Source: Lasiosphaeria ovina
Taxonomy: Eukaryota > Ascomycota > Sordariomycetes > Sordariales > Lasiosphaeriaceae
Assembly (NCBI GenBank): GCA_033439765.1
Contig: JAULSN010000005.1
Coordinates: 4,013,231 to 4,077,230 of the forward strand
DNA length: 64,000 nt
Reading direction: 5' to 3'
Shown: piece by piece, positions 44,864 through 58,847 of the stretch
Layout of the letters: the number at the start of each line of letters is the position of its first letter
Numbering within the stretch: position 1 is the stretch's first letter
Program-made: the position numbers and the translations under genes
Notes under the pieces: model-generated
The model's database searches: none
What the model saw: the letters and a program-made list of their open reading frames with translations, nothing else
What the model was told of the DNA's origin: nothing

Positions 44864-47026
44864 CTACATTTTATTGTCATCCCTCCTAATCCGGAGCGTA
44901 AAGCAGCAGTTCAGAACCGGATCGCTCGATCTGTCGTCGGGACTCTTCAAGCAGCAAGCTGTGAAGAGGGTTTCGTGGTCTGGGTCGAAGGCTATGGTCC
45001 CAAACTCTTCCCAGTACCTCACATTCGACTCTTCTGTTAATATCTCATGAAGAGCGATCTTTCCCTGAGAAGATCATGTTAGACAATAGACCAAACAAAC
45101 TCAAGGGTGCAGCCAGACGGCGGCTGCTTACTCCTCGGAGATCCTCGACCGGCACGTGGATAAGCTCGGCAAACTCCTTGTTGCCCCTGAAAATCTCTCC
45201 TGTTCTTCTCCAGCAGCAGGCTGGCACCGCCATGCTCGCAAACACGCGGTCGTACTCCATGAGCGTGCGTTCAAACCACATCTCAGCCATGATCAGATCT
45301 ATGTCGGTCAAGGCTTGCATCTTCTCGCGAAACTTCGGCCGGAAACGCTCGAGCTGCCTCAAAATCTTCTGTTTCGATGACGTCGCGACATGCGTGTCGA
45401 GGTACCCCGATAACCTAGCATACCCCTTGATGTAGTTGAATGGCTTCAAGAGGCCTGCCTCGTATTTGGCTCTCAAGACGCGCTGCATGCGCTCCTCTGG
45501 GTCGGCGTTGCCCGACGGATCGGCCGCTTGGAAGTAGTATTCGCGGGCCTTATCCGTCGGGAGGGCGCTTGTCGGTCTCTTAATCGACTTGGCCTGCTTA
45601 GAATTAGGCGGAGGGGGCATAAGATTACCCGGCATGGCGCTTGGGGGGAGGAGGCTGCTGCTGCCTTGAAGGGCCGAGATAGAGTTGGCCTGGCCCTGTC
45701 CGAGGGGCTGGTCATCGGCGAGGAGCGCGCCGTCGTCAAGAAGGCTCGAATGCAGAAACTCATTGAGAAGATTGAACTCATTCGACACTTCGGGCGTGAT
45801 GTGAAAGTTGGGGTGGAAGCTGTGCATGTCGTGATAGTGGTTTTGGGCGTTCATCCAGACATCAGAGAAAGCAGGGACTGGGGACGGCAGCTTCAGCTCC
45901 TGTGCGAGAGGCGCAGGTGAAAGATCGAACGACCTACATTGGCCCATGGCACTGCTTAGGGCGCTGGCTTGTATGCCCGATACTGGTGTGGGTTGCACGA
46001 GCTGTAGAGAGTTAGGATTCTCCCGTCCAAGGGCTGCGGTATCGAACCCAGGCTTCGCCGCCTGGCCAGGGTCGTTTCTCATTGCCGCCGGACCGAAAGA
46101 GAGGGGCTCCATGGGGTCCACGGCCTGGTCCACGGCACTGCGCCCGAGGTCTGGCTGGGACTCGGAGTCAGGCACTGAGGATGTGGTGACGGTGCTCTTG
46201 GCCTTCTTGGACTCGGACTCTCGGGGCTCGTCATGGCACAGATGGCCGATGTTCCGCTTGACGCATCTCGTACATGGCCTCTCCTATTCGATGGGGGTGG
46301 GGCGGGGAGCCCAGGGGGTCAATAGCTGTTCGGCCCGCGGACCAATATTTCAAGCCATGGATGGCGGACGGGTTATACATACAAGATCACACGTCATGTG
46401 CTGGAGAGGGCAAAAGGGAGCTTGATTAGCCACTGTAACGCCTCAAAGTAGTGTGCATGCAACAGCCGTAGATGTTTCTGCAGGGCTCCCTTCTATCTTT
46501 CTCTCGCTCACTCTCTCTCCGGAGAGGCAGCCGCCCACGGAGGGCTCACGGAGCGGGGGCGAGCCAATAGCTGGGGACAGGGGTTGGGGACAGGCTTCGT
46601 CCGCCCGGCATGCACGGATTACATTGGACTGGCATGACTTACAGATCGACGGCAGTAGAGACAAGCTGTAGCAGTGCAGACGGCATTAGCTCTGTGAGGC
46701 GCTAGCTAGGGCGGACATGAACATGGACATGGACATGGACATGGACATGGACATGGACATGGGCTCGGCTGGGCTGGGGAACTGGAGGGGTGGCACGTCA
46801 TGTTGCTTCCATGGGGGTGGGAATAGGGGCTATGTTGCTTACCATGACTGACCTTACGCCGCTTCTTTGGGGTTGTTGTGGTGTGGGACTCATCTGTGGC
46901 GGGCGTGGGCGCTTGGTGATCCTTGGGTTTGGTGTCGCTCACGGTGTTCAAGGTCACTCCCATGCTCAGGCTGAGCGTGTCGGACTTTGAGCCCTTGGCC
47001 TCGTTCCTGGCCGTGCTGTTGTCCAT
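44864..47026 (-). CDS. acuK: AcuK/ERT1-type zinc-cluster activator of gluconeogenesis
   Basis: Zn2Cys6 transcription factor with a PAS domain, required in this family for gluconeogenic and alternative-respiration genes. Model: complement(join(44864..45064, 45132..46283, 46383..46400, 46643..46665, 46843..47026)), 525 aa. The zinc cluster is built from four exons, two of them only 23 bp (46643-46665) and 18 bp (46383-46400). Joined, they give HACLYCRRSHMTCDLERPC and TRCVKRNIGHLC with six Cys spaced C-x2-C-x6-C-x5-C-x2-C-x8-C (residues 63-91). The middle is Pro/Ser-rich. The PAS-like part follows from about residue 400 (MPVPACCWRRTGEIFRGNKEF differs only slightly from the family; see WRRTGEIFRGNKEFAELI). 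The C-terminus, ending CFTLRIRRDDNKM, seems short of the usual family end. Intron 1 carries an (ATGGAC)n repeat. Confidence 0.87.
46721..46760 (+). repeat. (ATGGAC)n hexanucleotide repeat
   Basis: About seven tandem units inside intron 1 of the AcuK-type gene. Confidence 0.9.
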
Positions 47027-49136
47027 GAATTCGGTGACCGTCACTATCTAGTGGACCGGTCTCCCATTGGATCTTGACGTTACGCAACGGGCGTCGAGTC
47101 CGTGGCTCATTTGAACAGGGCGGGCGGCTTCTCGCAGCAACTCTAGGCGATTCGATAGCAGTTCCGACGCTCCTACCTCACCTGAACAGGTTGCGCGGGG
47201 CTCGAGTGACTCGCCGGGGCCGTCGCGTTGACGCCAGGAACGCTATGTCGAGCGATACTGTATGCACTTTGTAGTGGTAAAAAGCACCGAGCTTTCATCA
47301 CACAATTGATGTGATGGCACTTGGTTGCGTGGCGCCAACAATGGAATCCCAAAAGACAAACGAAAAAAAATCGCTCTCGCCTCAATTGGCCTCTCGCGCC
47401 TGCCGAAGTCAAGAACGGCACGCGACGACCAGGGGGGTTTCGCTCCCGTCAACCGAGGGGCAAGAACCAATCTTGCTCCCGCCGAGGGTAGCTGCGGGGG
47501 GATTGAGTGGGGCTATCGAGCTAGGATCACTTGGGCCCACGTCAACGGGCAGTTTTTACAGACAAAAGGCCTTGTGAAGCGGACGTCGCACGGGCAAGCT
47601 GATCGGATCCAAAATTGGAAACAGCCCAAGTCCGCAAAATATTGAGAATGGGGACATCCATGGAAAGGAAAGAAGCATCCATCCAAGTCTCAGGTCAATG
47701 TGCACACCCGGGTTCTTCTCCTCCCACTTCTTCCTCTTTTCTTTGCCACTGAATGAAGGCACCAATAAACGTCGAAACCACCTAAACTTTCTCACTCACC
47801 ACCCATCAATGTCCAGTGACCCTATTTTCCATTTTCCACGTCTTGGCCCTGCAAGCAACGCGAGTGCGGCGTCTCGATTGGCGGCCCGGTTGGCTGGAGT
47901 TGGTGACGAGACAAAGAGGCCTTTGTCATGTGCTTTCTTGCCATTTTAGGTTCCCTACCTTGCCTTAGGTACCCAAGATGTATATCAGTAGGACTGCCTT
48001 GATGGAACCTGAGCTAACGGCTGCGGCTGCGGCTGCGGCTCCGGCTCCGGCTGCAGCTTCACAGTTGGGCTAACTCCCAGGTTACGTACTGTACATACCT
48101 ATGGCATTGCAGCGGCTAAGGTTCACTATCCGGTTGTTTTCAGGGATGGAAACCTGGGGAACTCACTGCCGCCGCTTTCCGACGCCGCCCAGGCTTATTA
48201 GGGTTGGTCGATAAGCGGACGGCTAAGCACCCCATCCGACGCGCAGCCTACCTACGGAATACCTTACCCAAGATCCGGACCTTGCAACTGCCCGGGACTC
48301 TCGAGGAAGTCGAGCGGATCCGGAATACGGAATACCGAGAAAGACATTGGCCGTACATCCTGTTGCACAGCAGACTCTCGGGCCTAAATATGTGACGACT
48401 TGCCGAGCGTGATCTTGAGCTTCAGACCAGATCCGTTCGAATCATGAGTGGCTCTTCTCGCATGGGATCCTCAAGCATTTCTGTCTTCTGTCTTCTTTCT
48501 CTTTTTTCGGCCATTTATTCTTTCTTACACCCACACACTTCCTTCCTTTCATGCTATGTCTCGCTGGGCAGCATGAGGGGCATTTTGCTTTGCGGGGTCA
48601 ACGGCTGCGCAGGTTGTATTGCATGTATTTGTACAATACAATCCAATCTCTGAATGTTTGTTGGCGTGGTACTTGGACAGAATACTCCGTACACCAGCCA
48701 GGAAAAGCCTTTGATATGTGTTTTGGAGAATAGATAGGTCTCTGGGGTTCTAAAATAGGGATTCTAATAGCTTTTGACTCCCTCGGCAAAACCTTTTGGG
48801 CGAGCCGTAAGGTATTGAGGCCTTTCAAATTTTAGAAAGTCCCCCGCTAACAAACATTTAGGGATTAGAGTGTATGCCTTGCATTGGTTGTTGGATTGCA
48901 GATCGCAGGCGCATCGGGGGCTGTGATTTGCTGTCAGAAAAGAGTCAAGGACGGCAGGCCAAGAGGCATCACCGCACGAGCCGGCAGCCTTGCCATTCTC
49001 GTCCAACTCCCACATCAGTCAGAGATGGCCAATCGCCGTTTTCTGATCCTCTCCCAAGTGACAAGTGCTTCCAGTCGAGCTAAGCGGTATCTCCCGACCT
49101 TATTAGCATCAAGAGCACGAATAGGAATAGAGAAGG
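47027..49136. other. Gene-poor region between AcuK and HET genes
   Basis: About 2.1 kb. It holds the AcuK promoter, a (GGCTGC)n run at 48018-48055 and MITE copy B (48637-48874). I see no coding frame to support. Confidence 0.5.
48637..48874 (-). mobile_element. MITE family copy B (about 238 bp), inverted
   Basis: Bounded by TA with ends TACAATCCAATCTCTGAATG and the inverse CAAACATTTAGGGATTAGAGTGTA. The interior is the reverse complement of copies A and C (TAGGGATTCTAATAGC; GAGCCGTAAGGTATTGAGGC). Confidence 0.85.
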
Positions 49137-51844
49137 ATGGCTTCGTGGCATGAGACGTCGTGTGGCCGGCCTGACGTTGAGCTCGTTGATGGCAATCCAT
49201 TGTGCATGAGCTGCGGTTCGTTGGCTCCAGCCGAAGACATCGAGCCAAACCAAGCCCCGACGGCGCCACCGGTGCCGAGTGGGAAACGGGCTGCACTTGC
49301 CCTTTCGTGGCCCTCTTCGATTCAATATGTCAACACCTGTACTGGGGTGGATGGGGATGATATCACCCCCGTGTTATCCCATGTAATTGGGCATGTCGAT
49401 GCTTCCCCCAGCTCAGGCCGGCCTGCCACGCCTACGGAGGACCCTCCCGCAATAGATAAACAAGGTGGTCAGGCGCCGGATGAGCTAACTGGGACAGACA
49501 GTATTCGAATCCTCCGTCTGAGCAAAGGCAAAGGCACCGACGCTCTGCACGGAACCCTCAGGGTGCACCATCTCAGGTACTTCCCAGAGTACGAAGCCGT
49601 CTCGTACACTTGGGCCGACGCAAGTGGGGACGCAAGCAGGACCAAGAAGCTCTACCTGGGTAAGGAATGGACCATGTTTCCCATTACTTCCAACTGCGAG
49701 GCTGCTCTCCGAACCCTGCGGCTGCCGACCAAGGACCGATTCGTTTGGGTCGACGCAATATGCATCGACCAAGACAACATTCGCGAACGCTCAAGTCAAG
49801 TCCAGCTGATGCCCATTATATATGCGACGGCACAGCGTGTGCTTATCCATCTTGGCGACGACAAGCCCGAGCTCGATCTCCGTCTTCGTCACCTGCGGAC
49901 CCGTCTTCACGAGTGGGACGAGGAGTGGCAAGACATGGACGACCGTTTGAAGCGTCCCTACTTCTTCCGAGCGTGGATAATTCAGGAGATTGCCGCAGCG
50001 AAAGTGGCAATCGTGACGCAAGGCGCGTCCTCGCATGTCTGGCCGATTCACGACAAGGACACGGCTACAGCCACCTTTCTTCCCTGGATTAAACACTTTG
50101 AGAGCAGGGCATACAAGACGTCGGATGATCTGTGGCAGCTTGTCATCGATTCGTGGACTTCGCAAGCACGCGACCCACGGGACAAAGTGTTTGCTCTGCT
50201 CGGTGTCATCTCTGGCGCCGCCGCAGATGGTTTGCTGGCCGAGTATTCTCTCTCGATGGAACATGTGTGCGTATTTTTTTTTACAGCATTTAATACGGCT
50301 CAAACTATGTTTCTATCATTTCCGCCAGAATATGCTAACCTTGGGCGTCTAGGTACACGGGCTTCGCTACCTTTGCAATCTCAAGGCATGGAGTGGCAGA
50401 GGTGCTCAAGTATGCAGGAGGATACCGCAAGTCAGAGTCGTTGCCATCATGGGTGCCCGACTGGCAACTCTTGTCTCGAGACTGGGATATAATGTCGCAA
50501 ATCAAGTCGTTTCACTCAAACATCACCCAAATCAGCATCGCTTCTAAATTCATGATCTCAAGGCCGAGGACAGAGCTCGTCTCACAGCCATGGGAAGCAG
50601 TCGACCCTGACCAGGTGCCTCTCGCGCGAGTAACCATTCAAGGAGGTCTCTGCTTGCATGGAATCAAGATAGCAGAGCTTTCAGAGGGTTATTCAAGGAA
50701 CCAGTCTGTCGACGGATTTGCTGTCTGGGAGGGGCCTCTTTTCATTACGGGGCCGCCAACCGCCCTGGAAACGGACTCCGTATTTCTGCTTCACGGCCTT
50801 GACACGGCGACAATTCTCCGCCGGCAGCTTGCTGGCAGAGATGACATTTTCAAACTTGTGGGCATGTGCTTTGTCAGGGCCCAGACAGGTGTGGCAATGT
50901 ACGAAAAGGCCTGGAAACACCACCCATTCTGGACCCGGGACTTTGCCGAACAATCGATTCTGAGGATTCGGTCCCAAATTGGGCGGGGGTCGTTCCACGA
51001 AGAAACCGCAGAGATGCACGCCGCTTTGAAGAATCTCCAAGGCACAAAACTGGAAGAATACGCTGAATGGGAGGTACAGGTGTTTCAGACCTTTGGACGC
51101 GAGGCAGAGAACATATGGACCTATACTATTCGGGAGAATTGGCCTATCCTCTTGCTCACACCTTCATACCAGCGACCCGATATCATGGCGCCCGTGATAT
51201 CGATTCTCGAGGAGCTGATGGAAGCCACCCGTGCCCAATGCGATTTGTGGGAGAGAGTTATTTCGGAGCTCGAGGAATGCCGGGGGCGTGAAGGACCCTT
51301 ACGGGGAGGTCTCAGGGATCGAGTTCTTGCTCACAACACTCAGTTGAAAGATCGGGCTGAGATACTAAAAGAACTAGAGTTGGAGTTTGACCACGAGGAT
51401 GGATCAGAAGTCGAGACGGTGCGGGGAGAGATCAAGAATCTCTACTCCACGCCGCCTGGCAAGGTACCGGGACCTTCGCCCATGGCGTCAGTTCGGCAGC
51501 CAAAGAGCAACGAACAGCATGGCATATCCTGCCCAGCCTGGTTCCGATATCAAGTTGGCGGCATGGGCTGGTGGTACGGGCTCATGAGGCTTCAAGAGAG
51601 CAGAGCCAGGGACTTTCTAGACGAAGCGCTGCTGACACCAGACGACGAAATGGTCAGCGGGCGCCAAGACTTTGGCAGTTTTGCAGATGACAATCTACAG
51701 CGAGCCCGGCGCCACAAAGAAGAATTCGACATGGCGATGTTGGAAATAGAACTAACAGCCCGATCGGTGGAGATACTAATGGAACAGCGAAGGCACTACG
51801 TCGCGCTGACCAAAGACGGGTGGAAGCCGATCGTCATTCTCTAA
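49137..51844 (+). CDS. HET-domain (heterokaryon incompatibility) protein
   Basis: HET domains resemble TIR-type folds and trigger cell death when unlike fungal individuals fuse; the partner here is unknown. Model: join(49137..50266, 50353..51844), 873 aa, 86-bp intron restoring EHVYTGFATFAI. A Cys-pair N-terminus (CGRPDVELVDGNPLCMSCG) resembles the small zinc-like lead seen in many HET proteins. The HET domain (about residues 115-290) has its three blocks: YEAVSYTWAD, RFVWVDAICIDQDNIRERSSQ with IYATAQRVLIHLGD, and RPYFFRAWIIQEIAAA. ARDPRDKVFALLGV follows. The C-terminal half (about 450-873) is a charged helical region with likely coiled coils and no known domain I recognise. The gene sits between two inverted MITE copies. 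Confidence 0.9.
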
Positions 51845-52678
51845 CCTGCCCCGCGAAACCAGGACAGCCAAGACCAACATACAACATACATTTGTTCCAA
51901 TTATGCATATTCGTGCGTGTTATTTGATGGCTCCATTGACGGAACGTGACGCGGCTGGCTAACTAATAACTAGGTACCTAACTAACAACTAACTACACTC
52001 CAATCCCTGAAAGTTTTAGGTTGTTAGTAAGGGACTCTCCAAGGTTTGAATGGCCTTAATAACTTACGGCTCGTCCTAAAGGTTTTTTGCTGGGGGAGGT
52101 AAAAGCTATTAGAATCCCTATTTTAGAATCTTGGAGGCCATTCTCTATCCTAGAAGTACCTATGAAAGGCTTTTCCTAGCCGTTATATTTGCTGTGATCT
52201 TTACCATTTGTAAGTATCTAGGTACCGCGCCAACAAACATTCAGGGATTGGAGTATAAGGTAGATGGCGGGCGGGTGTATTCTGGATGTGGAGGTCCAGA
52301 GTTGTCCGGCCGGCTAATACAGGTTGATATGTGGCCGCCGCAACCTCTGCATATATATATATATATATATATATATCTACCCGGCCCCAAGAAAAAAAAA
52401 GGTCTTTAGATGATGCGCCTTTACCATGTCCGTCCCCTCACGGGAAAGGGGGTTCGCGTTGAGGGAAAGCCCGCCCGCAATTTATCCATAGTGTCGGACG
52501 CGCTGTTCCTGAATCCAGGCGTCTGGGCAGGCGGAAACGAGTAGATTAACTGCAAATGGAGAGGGAGATATATATAGTGCGAGTCTCGAGACTCGTCGAC
52601 CGGAAATAATTTGCAGGTTGTCCTCGTAGCTCTTCAGGAACAAGGACGAGACCACCAAAAAAAAAAAGGGGGGGGAAG
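51845..52678. other. Spacer between HET and GH30 genes
   Basis: About 830 bp, largely MITE copy C (51994-52255) plus a (TA)n run at 52350-52376. An A11 then G8 run directly precedes the GH30 ATG. Confidence 0.6.
51994..52255 (+). mobile_element. MITE family copy C (about 262 bp)
   Basis: Bounded by TA with ends TACACTCCAATCCCTGAAAG and the inverse CAAACATTCAGGGATTGGAGTA. The interior (GGCCTTAATAACTTACGGCT; CTATTAGAATCCCTATT; GAATCTTGGAGGCC) matches copy A closely. Confidence 0.88.
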
Positions 52679-54593
<1,915 letters not shown>

Positions 54594-56170
54594 TTAATCC
54601 CTCCTTTCCGAGCGGCAAGGTACATATTCTGGGGGGTTGGTGAGGTTGGATGTCAAGACTCCGGAGTGCGGAGTAGCCCCACGTACGACATGGGTTGGGG
54701 GCAGACGGAAGGGGGAAGGGAAATAGTGGTGCCATTTACAGGGGGGTTGCCCACTAACAGCCCCGCCGCTTTACGGGTGGCTTCGCGGCCCGAGTATAAT
54801 GGAAACCAGGGTGGAAGCTGACGATTCTTGTATAATTTGATTAATGGACGTCAGATTCCGTATGAGCGAGTACATAGCAGTGGGAAAAGGCGAGCTTTTC
54901 TATTTTTGGGATGCCGTTCAGATCTCAAGGCGGAGTTCCGATGTTGGGCCTTTCCAGGTTCCATTGTGAGTTGGATTGGGGCACATGGGACGTGATGCCT
55001 CCTCGACTGACACACCAGTTTGCTACCCATAAGCGTCCGATGCTGCTGTGGAACAATTGGCTTGTGCGGCAAAGTTACCAACGCCGCTCGGTTTATCTCC
55101 CCCCGGAACTGCCCCGTAAACCCGTCCGAATGTCCGTAACTGCCAGGCCACTGCTGTGAAGTCGTGAACGCAAGAATCTGACAAGGGCCGTGTACCCTGT
55201 AAATTCGTTGGCGCCAGGCTCGGTTGCCTCTCATTCCGCGGAATTTAAAGTTGAAACGAATCGCAGACCCTGTCGACTTGGCTCCCTGCCACTCAACCAA
55301 CACCCAATGCAATGTTTGTAATCGAGCTAAATTTACCAGGAACTTAGTAATCTATGCCGACTTTGCGGGTTACGGAAGGAGCTACGAATACCACCAGTGG
55401 CACTTGCTTCCTTCAGTCTTAGGTAAATAGGAGGCTGGCCAGTCAATCTTTCCACACCACAGACAGGCACCGACCAGGTTGCTACACACGTCTGTAAAAG
55501 CGCCCCAATACAGAGAAAACGTCCGTTGGATGACTCCACCGTCCAACGGCATCCATCTCCACAAAAGGGCGTACATTGACGGGGCTGTCCTCCTTCTCAC
55601 GTCTGCCACGGACGACCTGCATCCCGTCGGCAAAGTCATCCTATCTACTTGCCAAGACCTATGAGGAAGCTGTATCCGTATCCGTGCTCCGTAGTCGACC
55701 CCAACCAGCCTCGTCGAGGTATTTACTGAGAACCAGGTAGGTGCCTAACAGCAACTACCAACCACCACCACCACCACCACCACGACGCAAGTTTGAGAGC
55801 CGCGGCAGGAGCCAAGGGTCTTGCAGCCGTGCTACCCCGACTCGGTAAGGCACCCCTAATCGACCTCCTCTATTGCATCCCAGCAACTTGCTGCACCACC
55901 TGCAGGAGGTCAGCCCTAACACGGCCAAACGAATCATTGTCTGCGTGGGGTTGCAGTCGACACACCCCTGCTGCGACACAGGAGGAGCCACAGGAGCTTC
56001 TACTTTCACAGAGCTGCCCAGCTCGCTGCTGTCATGTCGCTAGCTGAGGACCCTGATGTCCGTGGACAACGTCCAGCCAATTATTGTTTTTTATTCTGGG
56101 CTCTGGCCTTGCCTCGCCGTACCATTGTCATTTTAGAACGTGCGTGCCGTAGGATCAACATCCCTGTCAA
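54594..56170. other. Gene-poor spacer before the repeat block
   Basis: About 1.6 kb of normal-composition DNA without a frame I can support. A (CCA)n run lies at 55759-55785. Confidence 0.5.
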
Positions 56171-56376
56171 TTTTTGAGGGTGCGACACACATCTCGAAGT
56201 AAACACAACAACTTCGACTTTTTCTTCCTTTCCTTCCACAACGAACTAATCCAACGCATACAACGCACCGAGACTAGGCCAAACAACGCAATATTTGTCG
56301 ATCTTCTATTTGCCCTGCTTTTCTATCCCTCCCGATACCCGCCGGGCGCGCAGTATCAAACCGAAGCCTTACCGAT

Positions 56377-57396
56377 ACCGAACGCCGGCGTATTTGGGTG
56401 GCAATTCACAATGGCGAGGAAAACAACAAACAGATCGCAACACGCTTCCAATACAGCGAGCGGGTAATACGGAAGTATAGGCTCAACTACAAGATCCATA
56501 GCGAGCTTCTTCTACCCTCGAGGCGCGCGCTAAGTATAGTTAAGCTTACGCCGTGGGCATTTGAGGTTCGTAGTCCCGCGCTTAGTATATATAGTTAGCT
56601 GACTTGACTATCCTTTATTTATATATAGGTCCTTCTCGATACCCTCTACGAGACCAACGATATGTACCTCGATGAAATATAGAGCCTCCTTCTCGACCGC
56701 TATAACGTCGCCGTCTCCCTATCTACTATTTCCGTCCGCTTGAAAGAGTATGACTAGACTAGGAAGAAGCTCGAGTATAGGGTAATATAATAGAATGAAG
56801 TATTACGAAGGTATTACGTCTTCCAGATAGCTAGGTTTACCCCTAAATAAGTCGTATATATCGACGAGTTAGGCGTAGATAAAAGAGACGGCTTTAGGAA
56901 GTAGGGGTAGGCTCTAAAGGGATATATTATAAGGAATAAAAGGCCGTTAGAGAGGGGAAAGAGGTTCTATCTATTACTAGCGATTATAATAGAGAGACTT
57001 CTTTATTTATTAATATACTAGGGCTTAATAAACTAGGAAGGCTTTACGATATAGTTAAGAGACTTCCTATTACCGAAGATAAACCCTTTCCCAGGTAAAT
57101 ATTCGGTCCTAGTACTCGATAACGCGAGCTAGTATTACTACCAAGATATATATAACTTATATAATACGGTAAGTATCGTAAGAGTATACCTACCGCCGTA
57201 TTCTCCGGACTTTAACCCGATCGAACTATTCTTTAGTAGTATAAAGGTATATATACGGCGGTATATGAAGTAGGTGGAGGATAACTAGGAATACGAGGTA
57301 GACTTTGCTAATTTTCTTCGTGAATATACTAAGGAGGTTATAAGCGATATTAAGCGTATACGGGGTTATTTTCGAGGGGCCCGGATTATTAAGTAG
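56377..57396 (+). pseudogene. RIP-degraded DDE (Tc1/mariner-type) transposase with intron
   Basis: A single frame, interrupted by many TAG/TAA codons, keeps the features of a DDE transposase. The N-terminal helix-turn-helix reads RRRIWVAIHNGEENNKQIA. Further on are YIDELGVDK (first Asp), LVLDNASYYY (second Asp) and PPYSPDFNPIELFF (Glu). A 63-bp intron fits at 56566-56628 (GTTCGT..TATATAG, branch-like GCTGAC), joining FE to VLLDTLYETNDM. Stops fall where Trp or Gln would be expected, for example near 56681 and 56755, the effect of C-to-T change at CpA. The first 190 bp of the frame retain normal CpA content, the rest does not. The element ends were not identified. It is distinct from the intact mariner at 1095. 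Confidence 0.8.
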
Positions 57397-57488
57397 GTCT
57401 TATATATAGTTATCTATATAACTAATTAAATAATAATATATATAATACGTATCTCGGGGAGTATACTAATACCGTTACTATATACGGG

Positions 57489-57761
57489 TAGTGTCACGGT
57501 CGGCACCAGCGCCAAGGCCCCACCACGGATTTAAGCTCATTACTAGCCCCGATTAGGATTAGTCGTACGTGACCTCCCGCAAGCCCCAGAGGTCCGTGCT
57601 CCCTGAGCCCTAGCCCATACTTACCCCGCGATTACAATCGCACCTTTATAGATTTTCTTCCTTTCTTCTTCACCTTAGAATCCTTAGACTATAGTATAGC
57701 TATATTAGCGATCCTTTTCCTAGTTGCTATTGACCGCTATTATATTATTCTAAGGTTAATA
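57489..57761 (+). repeat. Probable 5' LTR of the gypsy element
   Basis: Starts TGTCACGG and includes a TTTATAG TATA-like box and a pyrimidine-rich tract. The 3' limit, set at GGTTAATA (a RIP form of an ..ACA end), is uncertain. Confidence 0.5.
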
Positions 57762-58847
57762 TCCACCGCCTAGGAAGGCTTTCTAATATCTTACCGACCT
57801 GAAGAAGAAGAAACCGACTAATAAGATTAACCTGACGAACCCCGACCGAAGACTTGAAGTATCTCCGTTACGATACCGAGATCCCCCGAAGAAGCCGCTA
57901 CTACTACGTAGAAGGCTAGAACTGAAGTTAACTATAACCCTATAGCGTTAGACGCTATAATACCGCCGTAAGATAAGATCATAACGTAGCACCCTAATCT
58001 AATACGAATGGGAGTAGTACGCGGAGCGTCGCGCCTATCCCTTAATATTACTAACCCGCGTACTACTATCGATAAAAATAAGACCCAGCTCGAGTTCTAT
58101 AAGCGAGTTATTATAGCCGAAATACCTAGGGAACGCTTCGAGATAACGACCGACTAATAGCGTACTAATACCGTACTTCGTATAGGTAAGATCGCCGAGT
58201 ATTACGGTCGCCGAACGACTATAGGAGTAGCTTTTTATTTCCGCCCGATGACTAATAAAGGTATTAATACTTGGCCCGCTTTTAATAGACTCTACTTACG
58301 AGACGACTTCGCCCGTATAGTGAAAGATAATAAAGACGCTATATACTAGGAATTCAAGTTCCGAGCTATCGTTATAGCCGTTTTTCGAGCCTAGAGCGCC
58401 GAATTACTAACTACCGCTAGCCGACTAGATACTAACTAGGAACTTCTTTTCTAGTAGACTAAAGTATTTACCTAGAATATTAAAGAGGTATTAAAGAACC
58501 TTAACGTCGCTCTTAGCGATACCTAAGCCCGTATCGCTAGCTTAGAGTAAGAATTATAAGATAAGGTCGCCGATACGTTCGACCTCTAATAGACGATCGC
58601 CGAGTAAGCCGTCGAGAATCGTAAGCTTAAGAACCTAAATACTCCGAACCCGACTCCGTTGGTTACTTCCATTCCCGACCCCTCGATTACGATTAATATT
58701 AGTATTAGTACCTAGAATACTATTGGGAACCGTAGCCGCCTACCCCGTACTATACCAGCCCTATTAGAGACCTCGACCTAGCGAGCTACCCGTTCCGCGA
58801 AGATTAATAGCCTAAAGCCCTAGAACGCCGACCCCGACGTAGATAAG

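Noticed and set aside
48426..48442. GTTCGAATC resembling a tRNA B box
   Set aside because: No A box at suitable distance and no acceptor stem pairing were seen.
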